Positions 15,426 to 24,345 of a DNA stretch of 39,574 nt are shown piece by piece. How positions within the stretch are numbered: the first letter of the stretch is position 1; each line of letters opens with the position of its first letter. The DNA comes from Nitrosomonas communis. Its GTDB lineage: Bacteria > Pseudomonadota > Gammaproteobacteria > Burkholderiales > Nitrosomonadaceae. Position numbers and translations under genes: made by a program. The stretch lies in the NCBI RefSeq assembly GCF_900114745.1, contig NZ_FOUB01000033.1:1-39574 (forward strand). Direction: 5' to 3'. A model generated the notes under the pieces. The model worked only from the letters and a program-made list of their open reading frames with translations, was not told where the DNA came from and made no database searches.

Positions 15426-18227
15426 GTGGCACCAGAAAAGCCAAAGTCGCCTTTACTCATATCCCAGAGCGATCAAAAGGAGGTCAGCGCTAAAGATAAT
15501 GTTGTTTCCGCATCGTCAAAAACACCTGCTCCATCCGGCGTTTCTCAAACTAAGCTGATGGAAGCGGATGAAAGCGAGAATCAGCAGAACACCCAGGAAG
15601 AAATTGACCCCAAAACGCTCGTTGTCCCAACCGCCCCACCCAATCAGCAGCTCCCGCCACATCCTTCAGAAGAATCAATGGAACACGACGAGGGCGAGAT
15701 TGCGATCACCAATGCTGAATTCGTTGCTGCCATATTTAAGGCTACACCCGAGGGCGCCTATGCCGCAGTCTGCTCCAAACCGGGCGATCCCACCCAAGGA
15801 GGATGGTTAGCAAAGCGCGTTGACAGCGCTGTGGCTCAATTGGCTGCCTACCATAATAATTACTTTAACTGTTCCAGCTTTTATCTTGGCGAGGATGAAT
15901 CGTTTAAAGCACGCAAAGAGCGTTTCGCTGCTTACCAATGCGTGGTGCTTGATGACGTAGGCACCAAGGTTTCTCTAAAGCGAATAGAGAACTTTAAAGT
16001 TTCCTGGAAACTCGAAACCAGCCCCGGCAATTATCAGGTCGGGATCATTCTAGCCAAACCGATCACGGAGGGAGCAGAAGCAGAGAGCCTACTCAAGGCT
16101 CTGATCGGTGCGGGCCTTTGCGATCCGGGTGCATCCGGGCCTTTGACCCGGTGGGTGCGTCTTCCTGTCGGCATCAACGGCAAGCCCAAGTATATTGATG
16201 CAGCAGGTAAACCCTCCCATTGCAGGTTAGTCAAATGGCAACCTGATAAACGCTACACGACTGAAGAAATTATTGAGGGGCTAAGACTAAAATCTGCTTC
16301 GTCAATAAGTCTGAAGAAGGTAGCAACGCCTGCTAACGGTGAGGCTGATGGCGTTCTGATACCCAGAGCGGCAGAAAACCCAGTGGTCAGCGCACTAATA
16401 GAACACGGACGCTACAAGAAGCCGCTTGGGCCGGGCAAACATGACATCACCTGTCCCTGGGTGCATGAACATACCGATGGGTTGGATGACGGCGCTGCTT
16501 ATATTGAGCCAAATGAGCGTTCCCCTCTAGGTGTTTTCCGCTGCCATCATTCGCATGGAGATCAATATCGCATTCGGCAGCTGCTCGAATCCTTGGGTAT
16601 CACCGAACTTGAGGCCCGCCACAAGCCGAGCGTCCGTGTCATAGCTGGAGAACTCTCCCGGGTGATAGATGCGGCGGAGAAAGTATTGGCCGATCAGGGT
16701 CACTACTTTCAAAGTGGCGGGCTGGTTGTATCGATCGCGATCGACCCGGCGACAAGGGATCCATCGATTGTCCCGGTCAGCGCAGGCGCCTTGACCAAGG
16801 AGCTATCAATAGCTGCTAACTGGGAAAAATACGATGGACGTGTTAAAGATTGGGTCCGCTGTGACCCGCCAACTCAACACATCACGATTCTTTACCACGC
16901 TGGAAGTTACCGTTATTTGCCCCCGCTGGCGGGGATCGTCAGGCAGCCCTATTTCCGAGAATCCGATGGTGAGTTGGTGCTCCAGCCTGGATATGATGCG
17001 ATCTCACAGTGTTTCGGTGTCTTCGATCCAAATGATTACATCCTTCCAGAGCCAACGCTTGAAGCTGCCAAAAAAGCACTGGCTCAGTTGGAAGAGTTAC
17101 TGAAGGAGTTTCATTTAGTATCCAATGCGGACAAATCTGCAGCAATCGCTGCCATGATTACTGCGGTGGTCCGAATCACACTTGCTTACGCCCCGGGATT
17201 TCACAACCAAGCCCCTATTTTTGGAAGTGGTAAAACATACTTGTGTGAATTGATAGGTGTATTCGCTGGGCCTGCTGCCAACATAAAGGTGAGTTACCCT
17301 ACCACGTCAGAAGAAGCTACTAAAGTCATCCTTTCTCTGTTGTTGAATAATCCTGCTGTCATCGAGTTTGACGACATGGATACCGATTGGATACCGCACG
17401 GGATTATCAAACGGATGCTTACCACCGATAAAATTACCGACCGGATATTGGGTGTCAGTAAAACAGCCACGGTCAGCACGCGCACCTTGTTTCTGGGGTC
17501 TGGCAATAATGTCGGTCCAGTACGCGATCTGTTGCGGCGTGTGCTCACGATTCATCTTGATCCACGCTGTTCTACGCCTGCAACCTTATCTTACTCTAGT
17601 CATCCCGTTGAGAAGGTTCGGAAAAACAGAGGGCGCTATGTATCCGCCGTGCTGAGCATCATTCAGGCATGGAGAAAAGCGGGCTCTCCTCGTGCTGACG
17701 TGCCGAGTATCGCGACTTACAGCGGCGCCTGGTTGGACTATTGCCGACACCCCTTGATCTGGCTCGGCTACCCTGATCCGGCCACCGCACTGATTGAACA
17801 AATCACGCACGATCCTGATGCAGATGTGCTGAGAGAGTTGCTGCTTGAATGGAACCATTCTTTTGGCTCCCGACCGACCACGGTCCGCAAGGTGATCGAA
17901 CACATATATGACGATAACAAAGGTAGAAACCTTAAGCAAGCGTTGTATGAGCTTCCCGTTGTCGATCCTAAGGGTAATATCAACCGCTCCAAGCTGGGCT
18001 GGTTTCTGAAGAAAAATGCCAATCGAATCATTGCTGGTTATGAGTTCCAGAAGTGTGAAGCAGATGGAAGGCTCGCCTGGAGGGTGGTCTACGTCCCATC
18101 CCCGGGCTCGCCTGCGCCCGTGAAGCGCAGAAAGGATAGATATGAGGAAGAGGATGAGCTGTTGGGCTCTGATCGAGTCAGTGGCGCCAAGTCAGGTGAG
18201 AATCCCGAGCCTGATGATGGCTACTGA
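15426..18227 (+). CDS. island replication protein: RepB-like primase plus helicase
   Basis: A 933-residue protein with a GTG start behind AAGGAGG (8 bases upstream). Residues 1-85 are a disordered, Pro/Gln-rich leader. Residues about 90-270 resemble a RepB-type primase domain (RFAAYQCVVLDDVGTK, TSPGNYQVGIILAKP, LTRWVRLPVGINGK). Residues about 320-395 contain a Cys/His cluster (ITCPWVHEHTDG, FRCHHSHGD) suitable for zinc. Residues about 560-800 form a helicase/ATPase domain with Walker A GSGKTYL near 599 and Walker B VIEFDDMD near 644. The C terminus resembles a winged-helix region (GNINRSKLGWFLKKNANR). Such fused proteins start replication of integrative islands. Domain names are by similarity; the ATPase core looks intact. 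Confidence 0.82.
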   Translation: MAPEKPKSPLLISQSDQKEVSAKDNVVSASSKTPAPSGVSQTKLMEADESENQQNTQEEIDPKTLVVPTAPPNQQLPPHPSEESMEHDEGEIAITNAEFVAAIFKATPEGAYAAVCSKPGDPTQGGWLAKRVDSAVAQLAAYHNNYFNCSSFYLGEDESFKARKERFAAYQCVVLDDVGTKVSLKRIENFKVSWKLETSPGNYQVGIILAKPITEGAEAESLLKALIGAGLCDPGASGPLTRWVRLPVGINGKPKYIDAAGKPSHCRLVKWQPDKRYTTEEIIEGLRLKSASSISLKKVATPANGEADGVLIPRAAENPVVSALIEHGRYKKPLGPGKHDITCPWVHEHTDGLDDGAAYIEPNERSPLGVFRCHHSHGDQYRIRQLLESLGITELEARHKPSVRVIAGELSRVIDAAEKVLADQGHYFQSGGLVVSIAIDPATRDPSIVPVSAGALTKELSIAANWEKYDGRVKDWVRCDPPTQHITILYHAGSYRYLPPLAGIVRQPYFRESDGELVLQPGYDAISQCFGVFDPNDYILPEPTLEAAKKALAQLEELLKEFHLVSNADKSAAIAAMITAVVRITLAYAPGFHNQAPIFGSGKTYLCELIGVFAGPAANIKVSYPTTSEEATKVILSLLLNNPAVIEFDDMDTDWIPHGIIKRMLTTDKITDRILGVSKTATVSTRTLFLGSGNNVGPVRDLLRRVLTIHLDPRCSTPATLSYSSHPVEKVRKNRGRYVSAVLSIIQAWRKAGSPRADVPSIATYSGAWLDYCRHPLIWLGYPDPATALIEQITHDPDADVLRELLLEWNHSFGSRPTTVRKVIEHIYDDNKGRNLKQALYELPVVDPKGNINRSKLGWFLKKNANRIIAGYEFQKCEADGRLAWRVVYVPSPGSPAPVKRRKDRYEEEDELLGSDRVSGAKSGENPEPDDGY

Positions 18228-18269
18228 CAGTGATCCATGACATTTTCGCCATAGCAGGTAAATGAGGCG

Positions 18270-18540
18270 ATGAAGTCCGAAAAGGCGGTGGCAAAGATGG
18301 CGTCCAGAGTGCTTTGCCCCACTTGGGTTTCGGCCGCACGCACCGCCTTTACCGCCTTTCCTCGCCCGGTTCAACATGAATATCGGCAGGGGGAAAGTGA
18401 CATTGGGCCGACATTTTCGTGCAGCCTGCCGGAAAAAGGTGGAAAAGGTGGTGAAAGCGGGCCGAACCGGCCGTAGTGCGAGGCAGGGCATCGAAAGCAC
18501 GACCACCGCCTTTTTTACCACCTTTGCGTACCGCACTGAG
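18270..18540. repeat. four-arm purine/pyrimidine repeat, family B, copy 2
   Basis: Arms in order: GAAAAGGCGGTGGCAAAGATG near 18278 shortened here to its GGCGGTGGCAAAG core, CACCGCCTTTACCGCCTTTC near 18340, GGAAAAGGTGGTGAAAGCGG near 18441, and ACCACCGCCTTTTTTACCAC near 18501. Adjacent arms are complementary. With copy 1 it brackets the unknown gene and the primase-helicase. Confidence 0.7.
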
Positions 18541-18659
18541 TTGCCCCGCCGTGCCATCCACCATTTTTACGTTAATCCAAGCGCACGGTAAGTAGAGCGC
18601 AACTGAATTTACCAACATTCAAGAATATTTATTAATCCAATTTACAGGAGAAAATTATC

Positions 18660-19856
18660 ATGCCGATCATAAAATTGAGTCAACAATTCATCACCAATCA
18701 AATGAAATGCCCCGAAGGCAAATCGCGTATCGAATATTGCGATCAGGACATGCCTGGCCTCTATATAGAAGTGCGTGCCACAAGCCAGAATCAGAAAACG
18801 TATTATTTACGCTTTAAGGACCACACCAAAAAGACCTGCCACAAGAGGATCGGTCGCACCACAGAGATCACACTCGCAGAAGCACGTCGGCAAGCCAAAA
18901 CGCTCAAAGCAGAAATCGCACTTGGCCGCAACTCCAGTGATAATGGGAAGACAAAACAGAGTGAACTGACCTATGAGCGGCTGTTTGAGGATCACTACAT
19001 ACCACACAAAAGTTTACACAAGCGCTCCATTGATGACGATATTCGTATCTATCGTTTGAAAATAAAGCCGATCCTAGGTCACAAGCTGCTGCGCCAGATC
19101 ACTCGATTTGAAATCCAGGCATTGCTCAATTCTTTTAGGGAATCCCTTAAGCCGGCTTCGTGTAACCATATCCTGAAGGTCATCAGGCATTCGCTCAATC
19201 TCGCCGTAGAATGGGAATTCCTGGAATCCAATCCGGCAACGAAGATTCCATTGTTCTATGAGGACAATAAAGTGGAGCACTATCTGAACGATGCCGAACT
19301 TGATAAATTGTTAACTGTCCTGCGTACCGACAAGAACAGAATTGTCTGTCAAATATATTTATTTATATTATCAACAGCTTGCCGTCAAAATGAAGTGCTT
19401 TCTGCTAAATGGAAAGACGTCGATCTGGAAAAAAAGGTACTCAGAATTAGGGCGATCAATAGCAAGAGTAAGCGGCTACGATCCGTGCCTCTCAATGAGA
19501 GTGCCATGGAAGTATTGGCTCAGCTGGATACACGCGGCAGATTCGAGTATCTATTCATCAATCGCCAAACCGGCAAGCCCTATACCACAATCACCAAGGT
19601 ATGGCATAGGATCCGGCAAAAAGCTGGCTTAGGGCATCTACGCATCCATGATGCGCGCCACATTCACGCTTCTTGGCTGGTTGAGAGTGGGCGGAGTCTT
19701 TATGAAGTCCAGGAGATATTGGGGCATTCTGACCCTAAAGTGACAATGCGTTATGCTCATCTATCGACGAAGACTTTGCTTGACGCATCCAATTGCGTAT
19801 CAGCCAAAATTAAGAAAACAATGCAACCTAAGGAGTTCTCTAAAGCTGAGTCCTGA
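18660..19856 (+). CDS. tyrosine-type integrase (site-specific recombinase)
   Basis: A 398-residue integrase with CAGGAGA before its ATG. The N-terminal 95 residues are the arm-binding domain typical of island and prophage integrases (GLYIEVRATSQNQKTYYLRF, RIGRTTEITLAEARRQAK). A SAM-like core-binding domain follows (about 105-200), then the catalytic domain. Catalytic residues are in place: Arg242 (STACRQNEVL), a Lys in the NSKSKR beta-hairpin, His330 and Arg333 (RIHDARH), His356 (EILGHSDPK) and the Tyr365 nucleophile (TMRYAHLS). It should integrate and excise the island that carries the primase-helicase. No tRNA target is visible nearby; repeat C1 starts about 13 bases after the stop. Confidence 0.93.
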   Translation: MPIIKLSQQFITNQMKCPEGKSRIEYCDQDMPGLYIEVRATSQNQKTYYLRFKDHTKKTCHKRIGRTTEITLAEARRQAKTLKAEIALGRNSSDNGKTKQSELTYERLFEDHYIPHKSLHKRSIDDDIRIYRLKIKPILGHKLLRQITRFEIQALLNSFRESLKPASCNHILKVIRHSLNLAVEWEFLESNPATKIPLFYEDNKVEHYLNDAELDKLLTVLRTDKNRIVCQIYLFILSTACRQNEVLSAKWKDVDLEKKVLRIRAINSKSKRLRSVPLNESAMEVLAQLDTRGRFEYLFINRQTGKPYTTITKVWHRIRQKAGLGHLRIHDARHIHASWLVESGRSLYEVQEILGHSDPKVTMRYAHLSTKTLLDASNCVSAKIKKTMQPKEFSKAES

Positions 19857-19869
19857 GTAGTGCTCGGTT

Positions 19870-20128
19870 GGCCCCACGCTCCCGGCAATTTTGGGGTGAG
19901 TGGGGCGCAAACCGGCCTCCCGGACGCGCATAGTCGACCGCTGCGGGGCAATCCCGGGATGGGCATGGGGGTAGTCATCCCGTGCGCACTCGATGGCGCC
20001 TGGACGGGCGATAGCGTGGGAACTATTCTGCTTAAACCCAGCGCGGCTCCGCTCGAGATTTTGCGCTCATCAATAGTGAGTACCGCTCGTGTAACCGCTC
20101 ATTATGGTTAATGTGCGTGTGCGATCGG
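19870..20128. repeat. modular dispersed repeat family C, copy 1
   Basis: Shares with 20765-21250, 23690-24050 and 25960-26262 the blocks GCGCATAGTCGACCGCTGCG, GGGGGTAGTCATCCCGTGC, GCGTGGGAACTATTCTGC and CAATAGTGAGTACCGC. This copy lies immediately behind the integrase gene. No coding potential of its own; open frames on both strands follow the repeat. Confidence 0.75.
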
Positions 20129-20193
20129 TAAAGGCCATAAACGGTAGTGCCGCACTAAACGTCCTTATTGACGCGCTCTAGTTCGACCGATAA

Positions 20194-20397
20194 TTGTTCT
20201 GCATAGCAACAATGGTTGCCATGAAGTACAAAGGACGCATTTATTCGCCAATGGTGATTGAGTTTGCTACCGATCCTATATCGTCACCGGTTAATGTAAA
20301 TAGTAGGTATGTTGAGGAGTTGATGCCCATGTCATTGGCTACCTTAACAGGAATTGATCGGGATGACTGGGATGGTTACAAGAAGGTTACTTTGTAA
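20194..20397 (+). CDS. possible small protein or gene fragment
   Basis: A 58-67 residue frame (TTG at 20194 or ATG at 20221) translating to MKYKGRIYSPMVIEFATDP and ending TGIDRDDWDGYKKVTL. The composition is protein-like, but there is no ribosome binding site and no recognised family. It converges on, and slightly overlaps, the better-supported gene at 20387. It may be the 3' remnant of a longer gene cut by repeat C1. Confidence 0.25.
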   Translation: MFCIATMVAMKYKGRIYSPMVIEFATDPISSPVNVNSRYVEELMPMSLATLTGIDRDDWDGYKKVTL

Positions 20398-20647
20398 ATG
20401 GATAGGCTCTTGGTGACTGCACAGCAGCATTCTTATCCCATTTCCCTTCAATAGCTTCAATACAATCTTTTGCACCTGAGATCTGACCTTCTATGAAGTG
20501 CTTATTTTCCTCATCAAGTTCTTGTGCGGCTATTTTAGCTATTTCGGAATGGTGATCCATCACCATACGGCACATCGATAAACATCTTTCTCGCTCTTCA
20601 GCTACCGCATCATCTACTTCTTTTGGAGTGTAATGTTGAGTGTCCAT
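20387..20647 (-). CDS. small helical hypothetical protein
   Basis: An 86-residue protein starting MDTQHYTPKEVDDAVAEERE. I take the ATG at 20647, because residues before it in the longer frame look untranslated. It is charged and almost wholly helical, with RCLSMCRMVMDHHSE in the middle (two Cys, two His) and SGAKDCIEAIEG towards the end. Its size and composition resemble small phage or island regulators, but I do not recognise it. Repeat copies lie on both sides. Confidence 0.5.
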   Translation of the reverse strand: MDTQHYTPKEVDDAVAEERERCLSMCRMVMDHHSEIAKIAAQELDEENKHFIEGQISGAKDCIEAIEGKWDKNAAVQSPRAYPFTK

Positions 20648-20764
20648 AATTATCTGTAATTTAGTTATCGTCAAGAAATGGAAGTTTTTACACAATATAA
20701 ACTATATGCTTCTTTGCATCATTCTCTAAAAGATCTTCTACGCATTTTGAGAGGCACTTCAAGA

Positions 20765-21250
20765 AGCTGCGAACAGCGCGCCGGCCAAAATCGAGGAGGC
20801 GATGCGGCGCAAGACGGGGTAGGGGAGCGGCCCGAAGCGGGGTGTCACGCGGGCGCCGGCCGCCCCGGCCCGCCCGCCGGGATTTCCGGGGGAGGGTAGG
20901 GCGTAAACTGCCCCTCAGGCGTGCATAGTCGACCGCTGCGGGGCGGTTGCGGGGTGGGGAAGGGGGTAGTCATCCCGTGCACTTTCGGTGACCCGTGGGC
21001 GGGCGATAGCGTGGGAACTATTCTGCTTAAACCCAGCGCAACTACGCTTTAGCTCTCGCACTCATCAACAGTGAGCACCGGTCGTGTAACCGATCAGTAT
21101 GGTTAATGCGCGTTTGCGATCGGCACATCCTGCCACTTCGTAGTGTAACAGGGAGACTTATTTTCCCGCCGCATCGTCCAGGGTTTATTTTTACTCACTG
21201 AAAATACCGCTACGATCTCATGTCCGTATCTCTGATTTAACTGTGTAAAT
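20765..21250. repeat. modular dispersed repeat family C, copy 2 (long form)
   Basis: The left extension (GAACAGCGCGCCGGCCAAAA, then GACGGGGTAGG) is shared with copy 4 at 25960. The core is CGTGCATAGTCGACCGCTGC. The right extension, through CTGAAAATACCGCTACGATC to GTCCGTATCTCTGATTTA, is shared with copy 3. It ends just before the tyrosinase terminator. Confidence 0.75.
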
Positions 21251-21257
21251 AGCGGTG

Positions 21258-21293
21258 TAAAAAAGGTAATCCCTCGGCTATATCGAGGGATTA
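21258..21293 (-). terminator. Rho-independent terminator of tyrosinase operon
   Basis: TAATCCCTCG at 21267-21276 and CGAGGGATTA at 21284-21293 form a perfect 10-bp stem with a 7-base loop. On the minus strand it runs into CCTTTTTTAC. It lies 32 bases beyond the tyrosinase stop codon. Confidence 0.85.
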
Positions 21294-21324
21294 TTTCAGG
21301 CGTCGGATGGGAATTTAGTGATTG

Positions 21325-22761
21325 TTAGGCAACTACAGCATAGATACGGTTTTCACCGGAGAGGTTCATACCTGAGAAAAGGAACTTGAAATCCAGCCAT
21401 CCGCCAAAGCCCACGACTACAGGGCTCGAAACATTGCCAGGAGTTCCGGCGTCTCCATAGGATAGTAGCTGTCCGTTCTGATCCACAGCATAGATGCGGT
21501 TCTCATCGGAGAGGTTCACGCCAGAGAAAAGGAATTTGAAGTCCAGCCATCCGCCGAAGCCGACGACCACTGGGTTCGAAACATTGCCCGGAGTTCCGGC
21601 ATCCGCGTAAGAGAGTAATTGGCCAGTCTGGTCTACAGCGTAGATGCGGTTCTCACCAGCAGCGTTCCTACCGGCAAAGAGGAACTTGAAATCCAGCCAT
21701 CCACCGAAGCCGACGACCATAGGATTCGAAACATTGCCAGGAGTTCCAGCGTCCCCGTAGGACAGCAGTTGACCGTTCTGGTCTACAGCGTAGATACGGT
21801 TCTCACCGATGGCTTTTTTCCCAGCGAAGAGAAACTTGAAGTCCTGCCACCCGCCAAAGCCGACGACCATAGGGTTCGAAACATTACCAGGAGTTCCAGC
21901 GTCCCCATAGGACAGCAGTTGGCCGCTCTGATCCACAGCGTAGATACGGTTCTCACCGATAGCGTTTTTACCAGCGAAGAGAAACTTGAAGTTCTGCCAC
22001 CCGCCGAAGCCGACAACTATAGGGTTCGAAACATTGCCAGGAGTTCCAGCGTCCCCGTAGGACAACAATTGACCAGTGTTGAGCTGGTTTTCAAAATCAT
22101 AGGTATACCCGAGAGCATGATGGTCGAGTACGTCTGCTGGTGTGCGATCTGGCCACTCCATCAGAGGGTCATTTAGACCTAGACCTGCGCCACTCGACAT
22201 GAAAGGTGCGCCAGGATGTGCGAGTTGCCACCGAGCCCAGAGCATATCGATCCAACAGTGATGGAGATAAAAAGCCGGATCACCGGGTGAGGCGGCACTA
22301 GCCATGACACCACCGACCCAGACGTGCGGCCGGTTGTGAATAGGATTTTCCAGCTCTCGCCAGAAGGTATCGTAATTATCACGACCTTGATTCGACTCAA
22401 CCTCTTGCAGTGTCGACAGGGGACCGGAGCCAAGTGCTCGTCTAAGACCCCATTCTGAATTGAACTGGCCGAGAAAATTATTGTTCCACAATGGACTAGA
22501 CGGATTACGGTCTACTGTCGAGTCCCAGTAGGGAATCGTAATTTCCGAGTGAAACTTTTGCAGCTCACGTTCAAAGCGGAGGATCATTTCTCGGTGCCAA
22601 GGCAGGAAATGTGAGCTCTGATGTATGCCCATAAAAAAGTGCTCAGCGTGTATTCGGGCAAATTCATCAATGAAGCCAGTTGATTTCACATTGAAGAGTG
22701 CTTCAATGAAGCGGTCGCGCTCTACATCCGTGAGGCTGCGGTAGTTTTTGCGGATGCCCAT
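21325..22761 (-). CDS. tyrosinase fused to five tachylectin-2-like repeats
   Basis: A 478-residue protein. Residues about 1-215 are a type-3 copper tyrosinase domain that oxidises phenols. CuA ligands lie around HAEHFFMGIHQSSHFLPWHR (His41/47/51/56). CuB is IHNRPHVWVGG (His142, His146) and DPAFYLHHCW (His167/168). Residues about 230-478 are five 50-residue repeats of the form GQLLSYGDAGTPGNVSNP, VVVGFGGWLDFKFLF, GENRIYAVDQ. Their pattern (polar start, VGFGGW, F-x-F, IYAVD) and five-fold number match tachylectin-2-type sugar-binding propellers. The start MGIRKN has AGGGGA 7 bases upstream and sits one base past the stop of the partner gene. No signal peptide is seen. Copper-domain assignment is firm; the lectin assignment is strong but by pattern. 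Confidence 0.88.
   Translation of the reverse strand: MGIRKNYRSLTDVERDRFIEALFNVKSTGFIDEFARIHAEHFFMGIHQSSHFLPWHREMILRFERELQKFHSEITIPYWDSTVDRNPSSPLWNNNFLGQFNSEWGLRRALGSGPLSTLQEVESNQGRDNYDTFWRELENPIHNRPHVWVGGVMASAASPGDPAFYLHHCWIDMLWARWQLAHPGAPFMSSGAGLGLNDPLMEWPDRTPADVLDHHALGYTYDFENQLNTGQLLSYGDAGTPGNVSNPIVVGFGGWQNFKFLFAGKNAIGENRIYAVDQSGQLLSYGDAGTPGNVSNPMVVGFGGWQDFKFLFAGKKAIGENRIYAVDQNGQLLSYGDAGTPGNVSNPMVVGFGGWLDFKFLFAGRNAAGENRIYAVDQTGQLLSYADAGTPGNVSNPVVVGFGGWLDFKFLFSGVNLSDENRIYAVDQNGQLLSYGDAGTPGNVSSPVVVGFGGWLDFKFLFSGMNLSGENRIYAVVA
21328..22077 (-). repeat. five tandem 150-bp coding repeats
   Basis: Exactly five 150-bp units within the tyrosinase gene, each containing a near-identical block such as GGTTCGAAACATTGCC(A/C)GGAG. 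Nucleotide identity between units is high, so they duplicated or were homogenised recently. Repeat number may vary between strains. Confidence 0.85.
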
Positions 22762-22762
22762 A

Positions 22763-23044
22763 TCATTTCCCCTCATTAGCGTCGGACTCGTGCCGGATCA
22801 TATTGGCCTTGTCCTGGTAATCGATGAACTTTTTCGCTAGGTCCATCAGGTTGTCGCTCCAATCAAAGGCATACTCATGCAAAGCATATGAACCATCAGG
22901 CAGCTGGCCGTAGGGAATTGGTTTATTGTCAATAAGCAGCTCGAGTCCACGCTCGCGCTCAACTTCAAGAGCACGTAACTCACCGGTATCGCGTACTCGT
23001 AGCTCGATGTGATGCCCCTTATAATCTTGGCGCTCAGGTTCCAT
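22763..23044 (-). CDS. tyrosinase partner protein, hypothetical
   Basis: A 93-residue protein starting MEPERQDYKGHHIELRVRDT, with AAGGAA 9 bases before the ATG. A middle segment, LELLIDNKPIPYGQLPDGSY, and YALHEYAFDWSDNLMDLAKK look structured; the C terminus is charged. Its TGA is separated from the tyrosinase ATG by one base, so translation is probably coupled. Bacterial tyrosinases often have a small co-expressed caddie protein that delivers copper (MelC1 in Streptomyces). This protein has no visible sequence resemblance to MelC1, but position and size suggest an equivalent job. The HHIEL motif could bind copper; this is inference. Confidence 0.75.
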   Translation of the reverse strand: MEPERQDYKGHHIELRVRDTGELRALEVERERGLELLIDNKPIPYGQLPDGSYALHEYAFDWSDNLMDLAKKFIDYQDKANMIRHESDANEGK

Positions 23045-23689
23045 ATATAAGTTCCTTGTAGTTGGTGAGTACTGACGAATTTAGTCTGTTCTCCAAGAGA
23101 CAGGGAAGGTCGCAGATAGACTTCCCAATTCCTAATGAAGCTATCTACTGCCGGAGTTATCTCCATAAATATTGGCTGAAGCCAACACCGGTGCGGGCTA
23201 ATATTCCATATAGCGCCATAGTTAAATCGCCAAAACGATGCTTCAATCAACCTCTCTATAGGGAAAATGACTATACCATTTTAATCTGATCTTATAATCA
23301 TGCTAAGCAATAACAAAAATAAACACAATAATTAAAATGCATACATTTTTATTGCTGACAAGCGATCATAAATTAAAATAATTCGTACTCAATTGACAGC
23401 AAAAATTACTGATTTTCTAGAGCATTTTGCGTTTCAGGCGAAAGACGTTCAGAGTGAAAGTTAGCTTAATCAATCATAAAAAGAGCTGAAAAGACGAGTT
23501 TAAAATCCAATTCAAAAAACTGCACAGGTGCTCTAAGTAGCGGGCGATAAGATAAACTTTGGATTCAAGAACTTGAGTGATTGTGCCGAGGAATAGCAGG
23601 GATGACTTTCAGAACTTAACCGGGATGCGGGCAATCCTCAATTTCATTAACGAACACCTATTTTTAGCAGATGCACCTGCCGCTTTTCA
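23045..23689. other. AT-rich intergenic region
   Basis: No convincing gene. A 75-codon open frame at 23062-23289 lacks a ribosome binding site and opposes the promoter region expected for the tyrosinase operon. That promoter should lie within the first 200 bases of this stretch. Confidence 0.45.
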
Positions 23690-24050
23690 TCGATTCTTGG
23701 GTGATTGGGGCACAAACCGGCCCCTCAGTCGCGCATAGTCGGCCGCTGCGGGGCGGTTGCGGGGCAGGCATGGGGGTAGTCATCCCGTGCGCATACGGCG
23801 GCCCATGGACGGGTGATAATGTGGGGATTATTCCGCTTAAGCCCAACGCGGCTCCGCTTGAGCTTTCGCGCTTATCAACAGTGAGCACCAGTGATGTAAT
23901 TGCTCAGTATGGCTAATGCGCGTATGCGACTGGTACTTCTTGCCAATCCGTCGTGTAACAAGGTGACATGCTCTCGCGTTGCATGCTCCAGGATGTGTTG
24001 CTTCCTGCAGAAAATACCGACACAGTATTGCGTCCGTATTTTTGATTTAG
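23690..24050. repeat. modular dispersed repeat family C, copy 3
   Basis: GCGCATAGTCGGCCGCTGCG, CATGGGGGTAGTCATCCCGT and TCAACAGTGAGCACCAGTG align with copies 1 and 2. The right arm GAAAATACCGACACAGTATT ending GTCCGTATTTTTGATTTA matches copy 2. It abuts the phage protease relic. Confidence 0.75.
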
Positions 24051-24056
24051 TGTGCC

Positions 24057-24345
24057 AATCACATTCATCAGTCTTGCTGATTTGGTGTGATAGCCGTTTT
24101 GTGTGGAGAGCAATGTTTGGTGTTCATAGTCCACCCATGTGGTTTACGCAGCTTCTATATTCGGCAATCAAGTCCGCTGCCAAGGCTGCTTTCATAAACC
24201 AGTGCGGTGCATCAGAAGGACGACCATCAGTTGAGCGGAATTCACCCGCAGAAAATGACTGGATTTACTAGCCATGTGTTACGGAAATGGCGCACACTGC
24301 CAAGCCTAGAAAAAGATTAATTTGTGAGAGTTGTTTTCGATTCAT
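24057..24345 (-). pseudogene. relic of Mu-like phage protease (gpI type), N-terminal part
   Basis: On the minus strand, an ATG at 24345 opens with LFLGLAVCAISVTHG, then two in-frame stops, then SFSAGEFRSTDGRPSDAPHW and KAALAADLIAEYRS. A frameshift follows and the next frame gives VDYEHQTLLSTQNG. The order (short hydrophobic N terminus, AGEFR-x-x-DGRP, ADLI, DYEHQTL, QNG) is that of the Mu-like prophage protease/scaffold protein I. The remaining two thirds of the gene are missing, cut at the edge of repeat C3. No other Mu-like gene is visible, so this is a lone relic of a lost prophage. Confidence 0.55.

Noticed and set aside
18228..20193. tRNA or att core beside the integrase
   Set aside because: I looked for a tRNA-like 3' end and a direct-repeat att core near the integrase and found none; the att site is unresolved.
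21325..22077. Regular 150-bp repeats as a possible CRISPR or satellite array
   Set aside because: They are in frame inside the tyrosinase gene and encode 50-residue protein repeats; there are no unique spacers.
22763..23044. Calling the tyrosinase partner MelC1
   Set aside because: Position fits, but I see no sequence similarity to MelC1, so no symbol is given.
22846..23250. 134-codon minus-strand frame overlapping the tyrosinase partner gene
   Set aside because: The other frame has a good start, a ribosome binding site and translational coupling to tyrosinase.
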